Assembly: GCA_965211775.1 (NCBI GenBank)
Contig: OZ242974.1
Coordinates: 3,224,001 to 3,288,000, forward strand
Reading direction: 5' to 3'
DNA: 64,000 nucleotides
DNA from: Thiodiazotropha sp040506975
GTDB taxonomy: Bacteria > Pseudomonadota > Gammaproteobacteria > Chromatiales > Chromatiaceae
The first letter of the stretch is position 1. Each line of letters begins with the position of its first letter. The notes under the pieces are model-generated. The model was given only the letters and a program-made list of their open reading frames with translations, was not told the origin of the DNA and searched no databases. The translations under genes and the position numbers were made by a program. Of the stretch, positions 36,315 to 44,573 are shown piece by piece.

Positions 36315-37754
36315 TCAGCCGGCCGCGGCCTCCGCGGCGCCGCGCGCCTCACCCTGGGGCTCCATCGCCGGCATCTCCGCCGCCGTCTTCTCACCCGGAA
36401 TGAAGAAGCTCCAGATGTAGACCGCCAGGCCGCCCAGGAACACCACACCGGCAAAGAAACGCAGCCAGTAGAACAGCGCGATCTTGTCCTGCACCACCAG
36501 GAACGACAGCGGCGTGTCGCTGAAACGCTGCAGATAGACCTGCAGAATCCCCGCGCCGGTCAGAAACAGCGTGATGAAGACGATCGATACCGTCATCAGC
36601 CAGAACGCCCACATCTCCACCACCTGCGCCCGCTCGCTGTTGGCCTCGCGGCCCCGCAGAATCGGCATCGCGTAGCTGATGATCGCCAGGTTGATCATCA
36701 CATACGCCCCGTAGAACGCCATGTGACCGTGCGCCGCCGTGATCTGCGTGCCGTGGGTGTAGTAGTTCACCGGCGCCAGAGTGTGCAGAAAACCCCACAC
36801 GCCCGCCCCCAGAAACGCCATCACCGCCGTGCCCAAAGCCCACAGGGTCGCCGCCTTGTTGGGATGGTTGCGCCGCCGCCGGTTCACCATGTTGAAGGCA
36901 AATACCGTCATCATGAAGAACGGGATCGGCTCCAGCGCGGAAAACACCGACCCCCACCACTGCCAGTACTCCGGCGTGCCGATCCAGTAGTAGTGATGCC
37001 CGGTCCCCACAATACCCGTGATCAGGGTCATCGCAATGATGATGTAGAGCCACTTCTCGATGATCTCACGGTCCACACCGGTCACCTTGATCAGCACAAA
37101 GGCCAGGATCGCACCGAGAATCAGCTCCCACACGCCTTCCACCCACAGGTGTACCGTCCACCACCACCAGAACTTGTCATGCACCAGGTTGACCGGGTTG
37201 AAAAACGAGAACAGAAAGAACACCGCCAGACCCACCAGGCCCATCAGCAGCACCAGACTCACCACCGTCTTGCGGCCCTTCATAACCGTCATGCCGATGT
37301 TGAACAAAAACGCCAGCGCCACCACCACGATCCCCAGCTTGGTGATCGTCGGCTGCTCCAGAAACTCACGCCCCATGGTCGGCAACAGATCGTTGCCGGT
37401 GATCTCCGCCAGCGTCGCATAGGGCACCAGCAGATAACCCGCCACCGTCAGCGCCGCCGCCACCAAAAACACCCAGAAGGTCAGCGTCGCCAGCCACGGC
37501 ATGTGCAGCTCCGTCTCCGACTCCTCCGGTATCAGATAGTAGGCCGCCCCCATGAAACCCATCAGCAACCACACGATCAGCGCATTGGTATGCACCATCC
37601 GCGCCACGTTGAACGGAATCTCCGGAAACAGAAAATCACCCCATACATACTGCAGCCCGATAATCAGACCAAACAGGATCTGCGCCACAAACAGGCCGAT
37701 GGCCGCGATAAAATAAGGCATCGCCACCGCCTGGGATTGATATTTGAACGTCAT
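36315..37754 (-). CDS. norB: NorB, catalytic subunit of cytochrome c nitric oxide reductase
   Basis: A 479-residue membrane enzyme subunit with twelve predicted segments that reduces NO to N2O at a heme b3/non-heme iron centre. Visible ligands include the low-spin heme histidine in VARMVHTNALIVW, the metal histidines and glutamate in WWTVHLWVEGVWELILGA, TGHHYYWIG, and AAHGHMAFYGAYVMI. There is no quinol-oxidase-type N-terminal extension, so this is cNorB, paired with NorC. GAGGAGAAGACG precedes the ATG. The C-terminal tail is alanine- and glutamate-rich. It follows norC by 38 bases from the restored norC stop. Confidence 0.95.
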   Translation of the reverse strand: MTFKYQSQAVAMPYFIAAIGLFVAQILFGLIIGLQYVWGDFLFPEIPFNVARMVHTNALIVWLLMGFMGAAYYLIPEESETELHMPWLATLTFWVFLVAAALTVAGYLLVPYATLAEITGNDLLPTMGREFLEQPTITKLGIVVVALAFLFNIGMTVMKGRKTVVSLVLLMGLVGLAVFFLFSFFNPVNLVHDKFWWWWTVHLWVEGVWELILGAILAFVLIKVTGVDREIIEKWLYIIIAMTLITGIVGTGHHYYWIGTPEYWQWWGSVFSALEPIPFFMMTVFAFNMVNRRRRNHPNKAATLWALGTAVMAFLGAGVWGFLHTLAPVNYYTHGTQITAAHGHMAFYGAYVMINLAIISYAMPILRGREANSERAQVVEMWAFWLMTVSIVFITLFLTGAGILQVYLQRFSDTPLSFLVVQDKIALFYWLRFFAGVVFLGGLAVYIWSFFIPGEKTAAEMPAMEPQGEARGAAEAAAG

Positions 37755-37764
37755 CGTCTTCTCC

Positions 37765-38247
37765 TCAGCTTGTCTCTACTCTGTCAGCACCACTAACCCT
37801 GAATGTTCGGCGGCCAGTCCGCCGTGTCGATCTCAGAGCTGTACTGCAGAACTCCGCCACCGCCTTCAACTCCTCATCGCTCAGGTTGAACTGCGGCATG
37901 CTGCGACGACCCGGTATCCCCTCCACCGGACGTCCCTTGATGAACGCCATGATCGCCTCCTTGCTGTTGCCGTAACGCCGGTAAACATTCCCCAGCTCCG
38001 GCGCAAAATAGGCCCCCTCGCCCAGCAGCGTGTGACAGCCGATACAGTCGTTCTCCTCCCATACCTGCTTCCCCAGGGCTATCAGCTGCCCCCGCTCCGT
38101 GCTCGGGTCCAACGCCTCGCGATTGTCCCGGTCCGGCAGCGCCAGATGGGTGTCAAAGGTCAGCGCCAAAAACAACAGAAAGAAAAACGCCGTACCCCCG
38201 TAAAAGATGTTCCGCGACATCTCCTTCGTGAACGCTTGTGCCATCAC
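37765..38247 (-). CDS. norC: NorC, cytochrome c subunit of nitric oxide reductase, C-terminus frameshifted
   Basis: The membrane-anchored monoheme cytochrome that feeds electrons to NorB. It has an N-terminal anchor (IFYGGTAFFFLLFLALTFDTH), heme site CIGCH and the axial methionine in RRSMPQFN. The last 30 or so residues (CSTALRSTRRTG...) are not NorC-like. One extra base at about 37849 would give the usual end EFLQYSSEIDTADWPPNIQG with a stop at 37793. The gene therefore carries a 1-base deletion, or the sequence has an error, after the functional core. The heme domain is untouched, so activity may be retained. Confidence 0.92.
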   Translation of the reverse strand: MMAQAFTKEMSRNIFYGGTAFFFLLFLALTFDTHLALPDRDNREALDPSTERGQLIALGKQVWEENDCIGCHTLLGEGAYFAPELGNVYRRYGNSKEAIMAFIKGRPVEGIPGRRSMPQFNLSDEELKAVAEFCSTALRSTRRTGRRTFRVSGADRVETS

Positions 38248-38309
38248 TCTCCTCCCAGGCCTGTCTTGATTGAGTCCCCGCTATTAGAAAACAGACACCC
38301 TTCCCTACC

Positions 38310-38323
38310 TTGACATGTGTCAA
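38310..38323. promoter_or_regulatory. FNR/DNR-type box upstream of norCB
   Basis: TTGACATGTGTCAA is a perfect inverted repeat of the TTGAC-N4-GTCAA form, 63 bases upstream of norC. Confidence 0.82.
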
Positions 38324-38474
38324 ATGGGTTTATATCGGGACATCAACAGGATGAAGCGCGCCTGAAGGGCGCGTATTCGCAGAAAGCTGCCACATTGGCG
38401 GCCAACTCAGGCCCAACAGATGGACGGATAACTGTACAAACACGCTTAATCAGGCACTAAAGAATCGGGATGCC

Positions 38475-38488
38475 TTGATCTTTGTCAA
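38475..38488. promoter_or_regulatory. FNR/DNR-type box in the norC-dnr divergent region
   Basis: TTGATCTTTGTCAA (TTGAT-N4-GTCAA), 166 bases upstream of the Crp/Fnr-type regulator gene. It may serve autoregulation. Confidence 0.75.
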
Positions 38489-38653
38489 ACAGAAAAATGT
38501 CGATTTCGGTCAGACTCGTAGCAGTCGCTGCCCGTATGCGAGGTATTGGCCGTTGGGACATAACACTTTTTGGGTAATTGACATTGTTCTATCCACTGGC
38601 AAATATGACAAGGACCACCACGTGTTACCCTGACATGATACTGGCTTCAAGTG

Positions 38654-39391
38654 ATGAACATTGACATTAGAATGGCCCACCTTTTCTCCGCCCTGGATGA
38701 CGATCAGGTCAGACAGGTCATGGAGAGCAGCCATACAGGAACCCTCAAGGATGGCGAATCACTGTTTGAAACAGGCGATGAGGCAAATCGCTTTTTTCTG
38801 GTGATCGGCGGACAGATAAAACTGTTTCGTGTTTCATCCAACGGCGATCAGAAAATTATCGATATCATTCAGCCGGGCAATACCTTTGCGGAAGCGCTTA
38901 TGTTCATGGAACACCCCATCTATCCTGTGAGCGCCGAAGCACTTGGACCGGCAAAAGTCATCTCATTTGATAATCGACGCTTCCTGCAGATACTGAGCGG
39001 ATCAATCGAGGTTTGCTTTCGAATCATGGGCACGATGAGTCAGAGACTGCGCGGGCTCATCAAAGAGATCGATGATCTGACGCTGCAGAGCGCCACCACC
39101 AGATTGTGCGCATTGCTGTTGCACAGAATGGAGGATGTCGGCCAGGATCACTTCACCCTGCCTGCCGCCAAGGGAGTGCTGGCGGCACGACTCTCAATGA
39201 AACCTGAGACGTTTTCAAGAATTCTTCAGAACCTCTCGACAAAGAATATTCTCAAGACTAAAAGCAATGAGATAGAAGTATTGGACGAAAGTCTGTTGAG
39301 ATCTCTGGCGCACCTGGAGTCCATTTATGGGCTCGAACCGGAAAAGCCATGTGTCCTGAAAGGACAGAATATATCTATCGATCTCAACTAG
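38654..39391 (+). CDS. Crp/Fnr-family regulator, Dnr-like
   Basis: A 245-residue protein: N-terminal cyclic-nucleotide-binding-like beta-barrel (about residues 10-125), a dimer helix (SIEVCFRIMGTMSQRLRGLI), and a C-terminal winged helix with recognition segment LSMKPETFSRILQNL. It lacks the four N-terminal cysteines of oxygen-sensing FNR, so it is better placed with the Dnr/NnrR group that responds to NO, probably through heme. It is divergent from norCB and is the natural candidate to bind the nine TTGAT/C-N4-A/GTCAA boxes in the window. GTG at 38651 is an alternative start. Confidence 0.85.
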   Translation: MNIDIRMAHLFSALDDDQVRQVMESSHTGTLKDGESLFETGDEANRFFLVIGGQIKLFRVSSNGDQKIIDIIQPGNTFAEALMFMEHPIYPVSAEALGPAKVISFDNRRFLQILSGSIEVCFRIMGTMSQRLRGLIKEIDDLTLQSATTRLCALLLHRMEDVGQDHFTLPAAKGVLAARLSMKPETFSRILQNLSTKNILKTKSNEIEVLDESLLRSLAHLESIYGLEPEKPCVLKGQNISIDLN

Positions 39392-39409
39392 GGATTGTAA
39401 AAAACTGAT

Positions 39410-39697
39410 TTAACAACCTGTCCGATATATCGCTTTTTTACAGCGTAAGATCAGCCGTTTGGGCAGAATGGCTGGTACTGATTGTGCACAGCATTCAATT
39501 AAAAGCCTGTTGCGTTCAGCATCGACTTCGTGGATATCGGTGACATGCACCATCGTCTTACTCAACTTTTCAATCCTTGTCTGGAGCGTCTGCAAGATTG
39601 AAACAATGGCCAAAACCGGCATAGATATCAATCCCGAACCCAACAACAATCCAGTTCCCTGTGTGCTCCTTGTGTGGTGTTTTCGCCACCTAGACAA
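39410..39697 (-). CDS. Possible truncated membrane protein beside an IS200-type element
   Basis: About 95 codons with one membrane segment (GLLLGSGLISMPVLAIVSIL) and a following helix (RIEKLSKTMVHVTDIHEVDAERNRLL) like the N-terminal part of a sensor or chemotaxis-type protein. The only start is a poor TTG near 39697, at the left end of the IS200-type element, so the gene has probably lost its 5' part to that insertion. Low certainty. Confidence 0.35.
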   Translation of the reverse strand: MSRWRKHHTRSTQGTGLLLGSGLISMPVLAIVSILQTLQTRIEKLSKTMVHVTDIHEVDAERNRLLIECCAQSVPAILPKRLILRCKKAIYRTGC

Positions 39698-40337
39698 AAA
39701 TGGAGACCCCCCAGCTCTGCTGGGGAGGCATCAACAGTTTGACAGAAACAGGAGTCTCATAGTAACCCCAAAGCGTGAGCCGCCAAGCAACACGCTAAGG
39801 AGAAACCATGAGACAAGTAGAAAGTTTAAGCCACACGAGATGGGAGTGTAAGTACCATATTGTGTTTATCCCGAAGTACCGGAGGAAGACGCTTTTTGGG
39901 CAGATCAGGCAGGAGCTTGGAGAGGTATTTCATCGGCTGGCGAGGCAGAAAGAGAGTTTGATAGAGGAAGGGCATGTTATGGCTGATCATGTTCATATGA
40001 TGATATCGATACCACCAAAATATGCGGTATCGCAGGTAGTTGGGTTTATCAAAGGTAAAAGTGCGATCCACATAGCCCGTACCTACCTGGGTCGGAAAAG
40101 GAACTATGTTGGCCATCATTTCTGGGCCAGGGGATATTTTACCTCGACGGTAGGCAGGGATGAGCAGGTGATTCGGGAGTATATACGGCAGCAGGAAGCG
40201 GAAGACCGTAGGATTGATCAGTTACAGTTGATGTAACAGCCCCTTTGAGGGGCTCAAGGAGCCAATAGGCTCCGTTTTACAGACCGCTTCGAGCGGTTCA
40301 CAACTAAAGCCCCCGGCTTTGCCGGGGGATACTTACT
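39698..40337 (+). mobile_element. IS200/IS605-family element (tnpA only)
   Basis: Subterminal hairpins, as required for single-strand transposition, lie at both sides of the tnpA gene: CCCCAGC-TCT-GCTGGGG at about 39707-39724 and CCCCCGGC-TTT-GCCGGGGG at 40310-40328. There is no target duplication, as expected. The exact ends are estimated. Confidence 0.8.
39808..40236 (+). CDS. tnpA: IS200-type transposase TnpA (Y1 HUH)
   Basis: A 142-residue single-strand transposase with the HUH motif (ADHVHMMISI) and the catalytic tyrosine in the EYIRQQEAED helix. GAGAAACC precedes the ATG. The element has no tnpB. It has inserted in front of the phage tail relic at 40346, whose 5' part is missing. Confidence 0.93.
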   Translation: MRQVESLSHTRWECKYHIVFIPKYRRKTLFGQIRQELGEVFHRLARQKESLIEEGHVMADHVHMMISIPPKYAVSQVVGFIKGKSAIHIARTYLGRKRNYVGHHFWARGYFTSTVGRDEQVIREYIRQQEAEDRRIDQLQLM

Positions 40338-40345
40338 AGCCGACG

Positions 40346-40512
40346 CAATGTGACAATCCGTCCGCTGAATGATGAACAGCAACCTGCATTTACCTGGAAA
40401 CTGCGTAATGCCTGGGTATCAAAGTACTGAATGAGCGATCTTGATGCCGGTTCTAATGATATTGCCATGGAGACTATCGAGATTGTGCATGAAGGATCGG
40501 TACTGGAATAAT
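40346..40512 (+). pseudogene. Relic of a phage tail-tube protein (T4 gp19-like)
   Basis: In one frame the sequence reads RNVTIRPLNDEQQPAFTWKL, RNAWVSKY, stop, then MSDLDAGSNDIAMETIEIVH and EGSVLE before a final stop. This is the C-terminal half of the tail-tube family found in phages and contractile injection systems (pattern LLNE...TWK..NAWP.K..G..L.A.GNEVAIE..ELAHEG). The 5' part is absent and an in-frame TGA interrupts it. No other phage gene is nearby. Confidence 0.75.
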
Positions 40513-40696
40513 CTCACAATCGAGTCATGCCGGATATTCAAGGATCACCAGTGAATTCCAGGCAAATTGTCAACAGTGATTATTGATAGATTGTGGCGAT
40601 TTCAAAACAACCGCCGCATCGGCACGTCGTTATCTTGAGTTCGTGGAACCGCTGCTCATCGAACCCCTTTTTTATAAACTTGAACTATAAGGAATA

Positions 40697-41725
40697 CCTG
40701 ATTACTCATGAGGCTCAGCTATTGAGCCTGTGGTGCAAGCATAATGGAACCTACTGAATAAAAGAGGATTTCATCATGCCGAGAAATACCATTCAATTTC
40801 AAAAAGGCCTTGGTTTGCACGATTTTCTGGAACAATATGGGACCGAGGATCAGTGTCGACAGGCATTGTATGATTTGCGCTGGCCGACGGGCTATGTCTG
40901 CCCTGAGTGCGGCAACACAACAGGCTGTGAACTCAAAAAGCGTCAGATATATCAATGTCACAAGTGCCATCATCAGACTTCCCTGACCGCCGGCAGCATC
41001 TTCCATGGCACCAAGCTGCCGCTGAGAACGTGGTTTCTTGCGATCTATCTGTTGACCCAACGCAAGAAAAGCATCTCGGCGCTGCAACTTTCCCGCGAAA
41101 TCGGGGTGAACTACAATACGGCCTGGCGACTCAAGCATAAGTTGATGCAGGTGATGATGGAACGTGAGCGTGGAAAAAAACTGGCCGGTCGCATCGAATT
41201 GGATGATGCTTATCTCGGAGGCGAGCAAGCCGGTAAGCGTGGTCGTGGGTCGCGCAACAAAATCCCTTTCGTAGCTGCTGTTGAGACGACGCGGGACGGC
41301 AGGCCCATGAAAATTCAACTGCGTCGTGTAAGGGGCTTCCGCAAACGTGAAATCGCCCGCTACGCCCGCTCCTGCTTGATGCCTGGCAGCGAAGTCTTTA
41401 CCGATGGGCTTTGGTGCTTTAGTGGCGTGACAACCGCTGATTGCCATCATAACCCCATGGTGACGGGTGGTGGGCGCCAAAGTGTCCAGTATTCGTGCTT
41501 CAAATGGGTAAACACGATGTTGGGTAATGTCAAAAACAGTCTGTTGGGTACTTTTCATGCGATTCGAGATAAACATGTGTCGCGTTATCTTGCTGAGTTC
41601 GAATATCGGTTTAACCGCCGTTTCGATTTACCCGCCATGATTGAACGATTGCTTTTTGCCGCTCTTCGCACTCCACCTATGCCATATCGCCTCTTGAGAA
41701 TGGCTGAGGTTTAGGGGTAATCAGG
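40697..41725 (+). mobile_element. IS1595-family element, copy 2, at the start of rtcB
   Basis: A 1029-bp element, CCTGATTAC...GTAATCAGG, with the 8-bp target duplication AAGGAATA at 40689-40696 and 41726-41733. The duplication contains the rtcB ribosome-binding site (AAGGA), so the site was copied to both sides and rtcB keeps one. Confidence 0.97.
40776..41714 (+). CDS. IS1595-family transposase, copy 2
   Basis: A 312-residue transposase with N-terminal zinc ribbon (CPECGN, CHKCHHQ) and catalytic motifs IELDDAYLGGE and VFTDGLWCF. It is virtually the same as copy 3 (47761-48699) apart from N/T at KWVNTML. Transcription is toward rtcB and may read into it. Confidence 0.95.
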   Translation: MPRNTIQFQKGLGLHDFLEQYGTEDQCRQALYDLRWPTGYVCPECGNTTGCELKKRQIYQCHKCHHQTSLTAGSIFHGTKLPLRTWFLAIYLLTQRKKSISALQLSREIGVNYNTAWRLKHKLMQVMMERERGKKLAGRIELDDAYLGGEQAGKRGRGSRNKIPFVAAVETTRDGRPMKIQLRRVRGFRKREIARYARSCLMPGSEVFTDGLWCFSGVTTADCHHNPMVTGGGRQSVQYSCFKWVNTMLGNVKNSLLGTFHAIRDKHVSRYLAEFEYRFNRRFDLPAMIERLLFAALRTPPMPYRLLRMAEV

Positions 41726-41738
41726 AAGGAATATGACT

Positions 41739-42938
41739 ATGCCTATTCTACAAACTCTCAACAAAGGCAGGGTGCCGGTCCATATCTGGACCGGGGATAC
41801 CGAATCGACGGCACTGAACCAGCTGGTGAACGTATCCCAGATGCCCTTTATCCATCACCATGTTGCGGCGATGCCGGATGTCCATGCGGGTATCGGCGCC
41901 ACCGTCGGCTCGGTGATCCCCACCCGAGGCGCCATCGTGCCGGCAGCGGTCGGGGTGGATATCGGGTGCGGTATGAACGCAATCCGGCTCTCCCTGACCG
42001 CCTCCGAACTGCCTGACAGCCTGCGTATGCTGCGTAATCGTATCGAACAGGCGATTCCGGTTGGATTCGGTATGCATGACCGTGATCCTGTGAAGCGCTC
42101 AACCATTGTTCCATTGGCCAAGCGTTTGGATCGGATCCTCGGCAAGCATCCTGCAATCACCAAAATGCAACGAAAGCGTCCCTACGACATCTGGATTCGC
42201 CAACTGGCGTCCCTGGGTGGTGGAAATCACTTCATCGAGCTCTGTCTGGATGAAAACGAGGCGGTATGGGTAATGCTGCATTCCGGTTCCCGCGGCATCG
42301 GCAACGTCATTGGACGCTACTTCATCAATCTCGCGCGCAAGGATATGGGCGATCAACTGGGAAGGCTGCCCGACAGGGACCTGGCCTACTTCACTGAGGG
42401 GGCGCAGCACTTCGATGACTATGTCGAAGCTGTTGCCTGGGCTCAGGATTACGCCATGATCAACCGCCGTGAAATGATGCAGCAGATCCTGGATGCCCTG
42501 GCACTGCAGCTATCGCCCTTTTCAATCACCAAGGAGGTGATCAACTGCCACCACAACTATGTGGTGCGGGAGCATCACTTCGGTGCTGATGTCTATGTCA
42601 CCCGCAAAGGCGCGATTCGTGCCGGCGAAGGAGAACTGGGGATCATCCCCGGATCCATGGGCGCCAAGTCCTACATTGTACGTGGCAAGGGCAATGAAGC
42701 GTCCTTCTGCTCCTGCTCACACGGTGCCGGGCGTCGCATGTCGCGCTCCACGGCAAAGCGACAGTTTAACCGAGCGGATCTCGAATCCCAGAACCGGGGG
42801 GTTGAATGCCGCAAGGACAAGGGAGTCATCGACGAAATTCCTGGCGCCTACAAGGATATCGACCGGGTGATGGCGAACCAGAGCGATCTGGTTGAAGTGG
42901 TACACACCCTGAAACAGGTGCTGTGCGTCAAGGGATAA
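41739..42938 (+). CDS. rtcB: RtcB, tRNA-splicing/RNA-repair ligase
   Basis: A 399-residue RNA ligase that joins 2',3'-cyclic phosphate (or 3'-phosphate) and 5'-OH RNA ends using GTP and manganese. Hallmarks are visible: MPDVHAGIGATVGSVIPT, GVDIGCGM with the metal cysteine, SLGGGNHFIEL, HSGSRGIG, INCHHNYV, and the guanylylated histidine in CSCSHGAGRRMSR. The size is that of the E. coli-type enzyme. I start at 41739 (MPILQTL), eight bases after AAGGA; the ATG at 41733 is too close. IS1595 copy 2 sits immediately upstream and must have cut the gene from its own promoter. Confidence 0.95.
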   Translation: MPILQTLNKGRVPVHIWTGDTESTALNQLVNVSQMPFIHHHVAAMPDVHAGIGATVGSVIPTRGAIVPAAVGVDIGCGMNAIRLSLTASELPDSLRMLRNRIEQAIPVGFGMHDRDPVKRSTIVPLAKRLDRILGKHPAITKMQRKRPYDIWIRQLASLGGGNHFIELCLDENEAVWVMLHSGSRGIGNVIGRYFINLARKDMGDQLGRLPDRDLAYFTEGAQHFDDYVEAVAWAQDYAMINRREMMQQILDALALQLSPFSITKEVINCHHNYVVREHHFGADVYVTRKGAIRAGEGELGIIPGSMGAKSYIVRGKGNEASFCSCSHGAGRRMSRSTAKRQFNRADLESQNRGVECRKDKGVIDEIPGAYKDIDRVMANQSDLVEVVHTLKQVLCVKG

Positions 42939-42940
42939 GT

Positions 42941-42958
42941 GGGCCGGGGCACCGGCCC
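42941..42958 (+). terminator. Rho-independent terminator after rtcB
   Basis: GGGCCGG-GGCA-CCGGCCC forms a 7-bp GC stem right after the rtcB stop, followed by ATTTATTTC. Confidence 0.75.
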
Positions 42959-42985
42959 ATTTATTTCTATACAGAGGAAATTGAG

Positions 42986-43132
42986 ATGAAGAACAAAACA
43001 CGCAAACCAGGAAATCTATCGCATAACCATCCGATGCTGCGTAAGAGGGGTGTGCATGACAAAACCAACAAGGCACACCGCCGTAAGGCTAAACAGAACC
43101 CGCGCAAGGCATGGTTTTCTCTGAGTGCATAG
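42986..43132 (+). CDS. 48-residue very basic protein
   Basis: Starts MKNKTRKPGNLSHNHPMLRK, with GAGGAAATTGAG before the ATG. Fifteen of 48 residues are Lys or Arg and four are His. The segment PMLRKRGVHDKTNKAHRRKAK is weakly like the basic stretch of the ribosome-rescue factor ArfA, but this is no more than a resemblance. It lies beyond the rtcB terminator. I cannot assign a function; an RNA- or ribosome-binding role fits the charge. Confidence 0.6.
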   Translation: MKNKTRKPGNLSHNHPMLRKRGVHDKTNKAHRRKAKQNPRKAWFSLSA

Positions 43133-43277
43133 CGTGTACTGAGAGAAGTCCATGCACCTGTGCCAACTGCGGTGTATTTCAGTTCTTTCTGATTTGAATC
43201 ATAAACAGCCACTATATTTATAATAAGATAGTTACTTTGATTAATCAGTACAATTTTTTAATACCATCCTCAGAATC

Positions 43278-44057
43278 ATGGCCCAGACCCTTCAACTCAT
43301 CGATGCCCTGAAACGCAGCCTCAAAGCCCACGGACTGACCTATGCGGATGTAGCGCGCCATTTGGATCTCTCAGAAGCTAACGTGAAACGGCTTTTCGCC
43401 AAGCGTCGCTTTACCCTGGAGCGACTGGACCAAGTCTGCCAATTGATGGAGATGGAGATATCCGACCTGGTTCAGGAGATGAATGAAAGGGCTGGTGCGA
43501 CTGCAATCTCCGGATTGAGCATTGAACAGGAAGCTGAGATTGCGGGAAATCTCGAACTGCTGCTGGTCACGGTCTGTGTGCTCAACCGCTGGTCGCTGGA
43601 TGATATCGTAGCGCGTTTCCACATATCCGAGACCAGGTGTATACAACAGCTGGCCAAACTCGACCGGTTGCGTTTGATAGAGCTTTTACCTAAAAACAGA
43701 GTCAAGCTACTGGTAGCTCGAAACTTCAAATGGCAGGAAAACGGGCCGATTCAACGCTTCTTCCAGGAAAAGATTGAAGCGGAATTTTTCGCTTCCCGGT
43801 TTGACCACCAGAATGAAAGATTGATCGTGATAAACGGCATGTTGGCCGAAAGCTCGAATCGCGTGTTTCAACGTAAAATGGAACACCTTGCCAGGGAGTT
43901 CGATGAATTGAATGACGATGATGCGAAGCTGTCCCTGGATGATCGGGACGGAACCACCGTGGTGATCGCAATGCGCCCCTGGTCCTACGGATTGTTCGAT
44001 TCGTTGCGCAAACCTGAAGCGCACCATAAGAGAACCAGAAAGAGCGGCGAAACCTGA
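43278..44057 (+). CDS. XRE-family helix-turn-helix regulator
   Basis: A 259-residue protein. Residues about 5-65 are a Cro/CI-type helix-turn-helix (YADVARHLDLSEANVKRLFAKRRFTLERLDQV). A second helical DNA-binding-like part follows (WSLDDIVARFHISETRCIQQLAKLDRLRLIELL), then a long regulatory region ending in a basic tail (KPEAHHKRTRKSG). It appears to be transcribed alone. Targets are unknown. Confidence 0.82.
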   Translation: MAQTLQLIDALKRSLKAHGLTYADVARHLDLSEANVKRLFAKRRFTLERLDQVCQLMEMEISDLVQEMNERAGATAISGLSIEQEAEIAGNLELLLVTVCVLNRWSLDDIVARFHISETRCIQQLAKLDRLRLIELLPKNRVKLLVARNFKWQENGPIQRFFQEKIEAEFFASRFDHQNERLIVINGMLAESSNRVFQRKMEHLAREFDELNDDDAKLSLDDRDGTTVVIAMRPWSYGLFDSLRKPEAHHKRTRKSGET

Positions 44058-44107
44058 TAAACGATCTACCCTTTTGCAGCCAGTCATTCAAACAAGCCAT
44101 GGCGTGA

Positions 44108-44479
44108 TTAATTCATTGGCAACCGCACTGTCACAGTCGCACCACCGTATTTATGGACCGAGTCATGCGATCGAATAACGACTGATTTTATCTCTGATGG
44201 AATATGAATCCCGGATAGGTGACGGGTGAACGGTTGTTCATCGACATGCGGATGATGAAGCGTCCTTGTGCCTAAGATGACACCCTTTTCATCCAATACC
44301 TCCCAGCGATTGGCATAATGATCCCAACCGGTATCCTGATGCATTACCGTTACAGAAAAATCATAGATGTTGGCCCCCCTATTCTTTACCGCCACATCGA
44401 CTACATCTGCTTCTCCGGCATGTACGGAAGGATGCGTAGAGAGCAAGGATAACAGACAGGTTATAGCGCGTTTCTTCAT
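44108..44479 (-). CDS. Small exported protein
   Basis: A 123-residue protein with a signal peptide (ITCLLSLLSTHPSVHAG) and a beta-rich mature part (VVDVAVKNRGANIYDFSVTVMHQDTGWDHYANRWEVLD). The spacing of VKN, DTGWDHYA and H residues suggests a small Ig-like or cupredoxin-like fold. I know no function. An AGGAAG site precedes the start. The terminator-like hairpin at 44521-44547 separates it from the upstream lipoprotein gene. Confidence 0.65.
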   Translation of the reverse strand: MKKRAITCLLSLLSTHPSVHAGEADVVDVAVKNRGANIYDFSVTVMHQDTGWDHYANRWEVLDEKGVILGTRTLHHPHVDEQPFTRHLSGIHIPSEIKSVVIRSHDSVHKYGGATVTVRLPMN

Positions 44480-44520
44480 CTTTATCTTCCTAAATGAAAA
44501 AACTGAGATGTGATGGGAAC

Positions 44521-44547
44521 GAATCCCCGCACATTATGCGGGGATTC
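44521..44547 (-). terminator. Hairpin after the DUF4382 lipoprotein gene
   Basis: GAATCCCCGCA...TGCGGGGATTC forms an 11-bp stem with a 5-base loop, 27 bases past the stop at 44574. T-rich sequence follows on the plus-strand side. Confidence 0.65.
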
Positions 44548-44573
44548 TTTATGAGGAGGATACTGGAATATGC

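Noticed and set aside
36723..37796. 357-codon frame opposite norB, rich in His, Arg and Gln
   Set aside because: The composition is that of the reverse of a membrane protein gene; norB is certain on the other strand.
38355..38371. Hairpin CGCGCC-TGAAG-GGCGCG in the norC-dnr region
   Set aside because: No T run follows and it lies between two divergent starts, so it is not a terminator; I see no further evidence of function.
40719..41576. Long open frame (285 codons) opposite the IS1595 transposase, repeated at 47899-48756 and 10463-11005
   Set aside because: It mirrors the transposase on the other strand in every copy, has no ribosome-binding site and no protein-like content; it is an antisense shadow.
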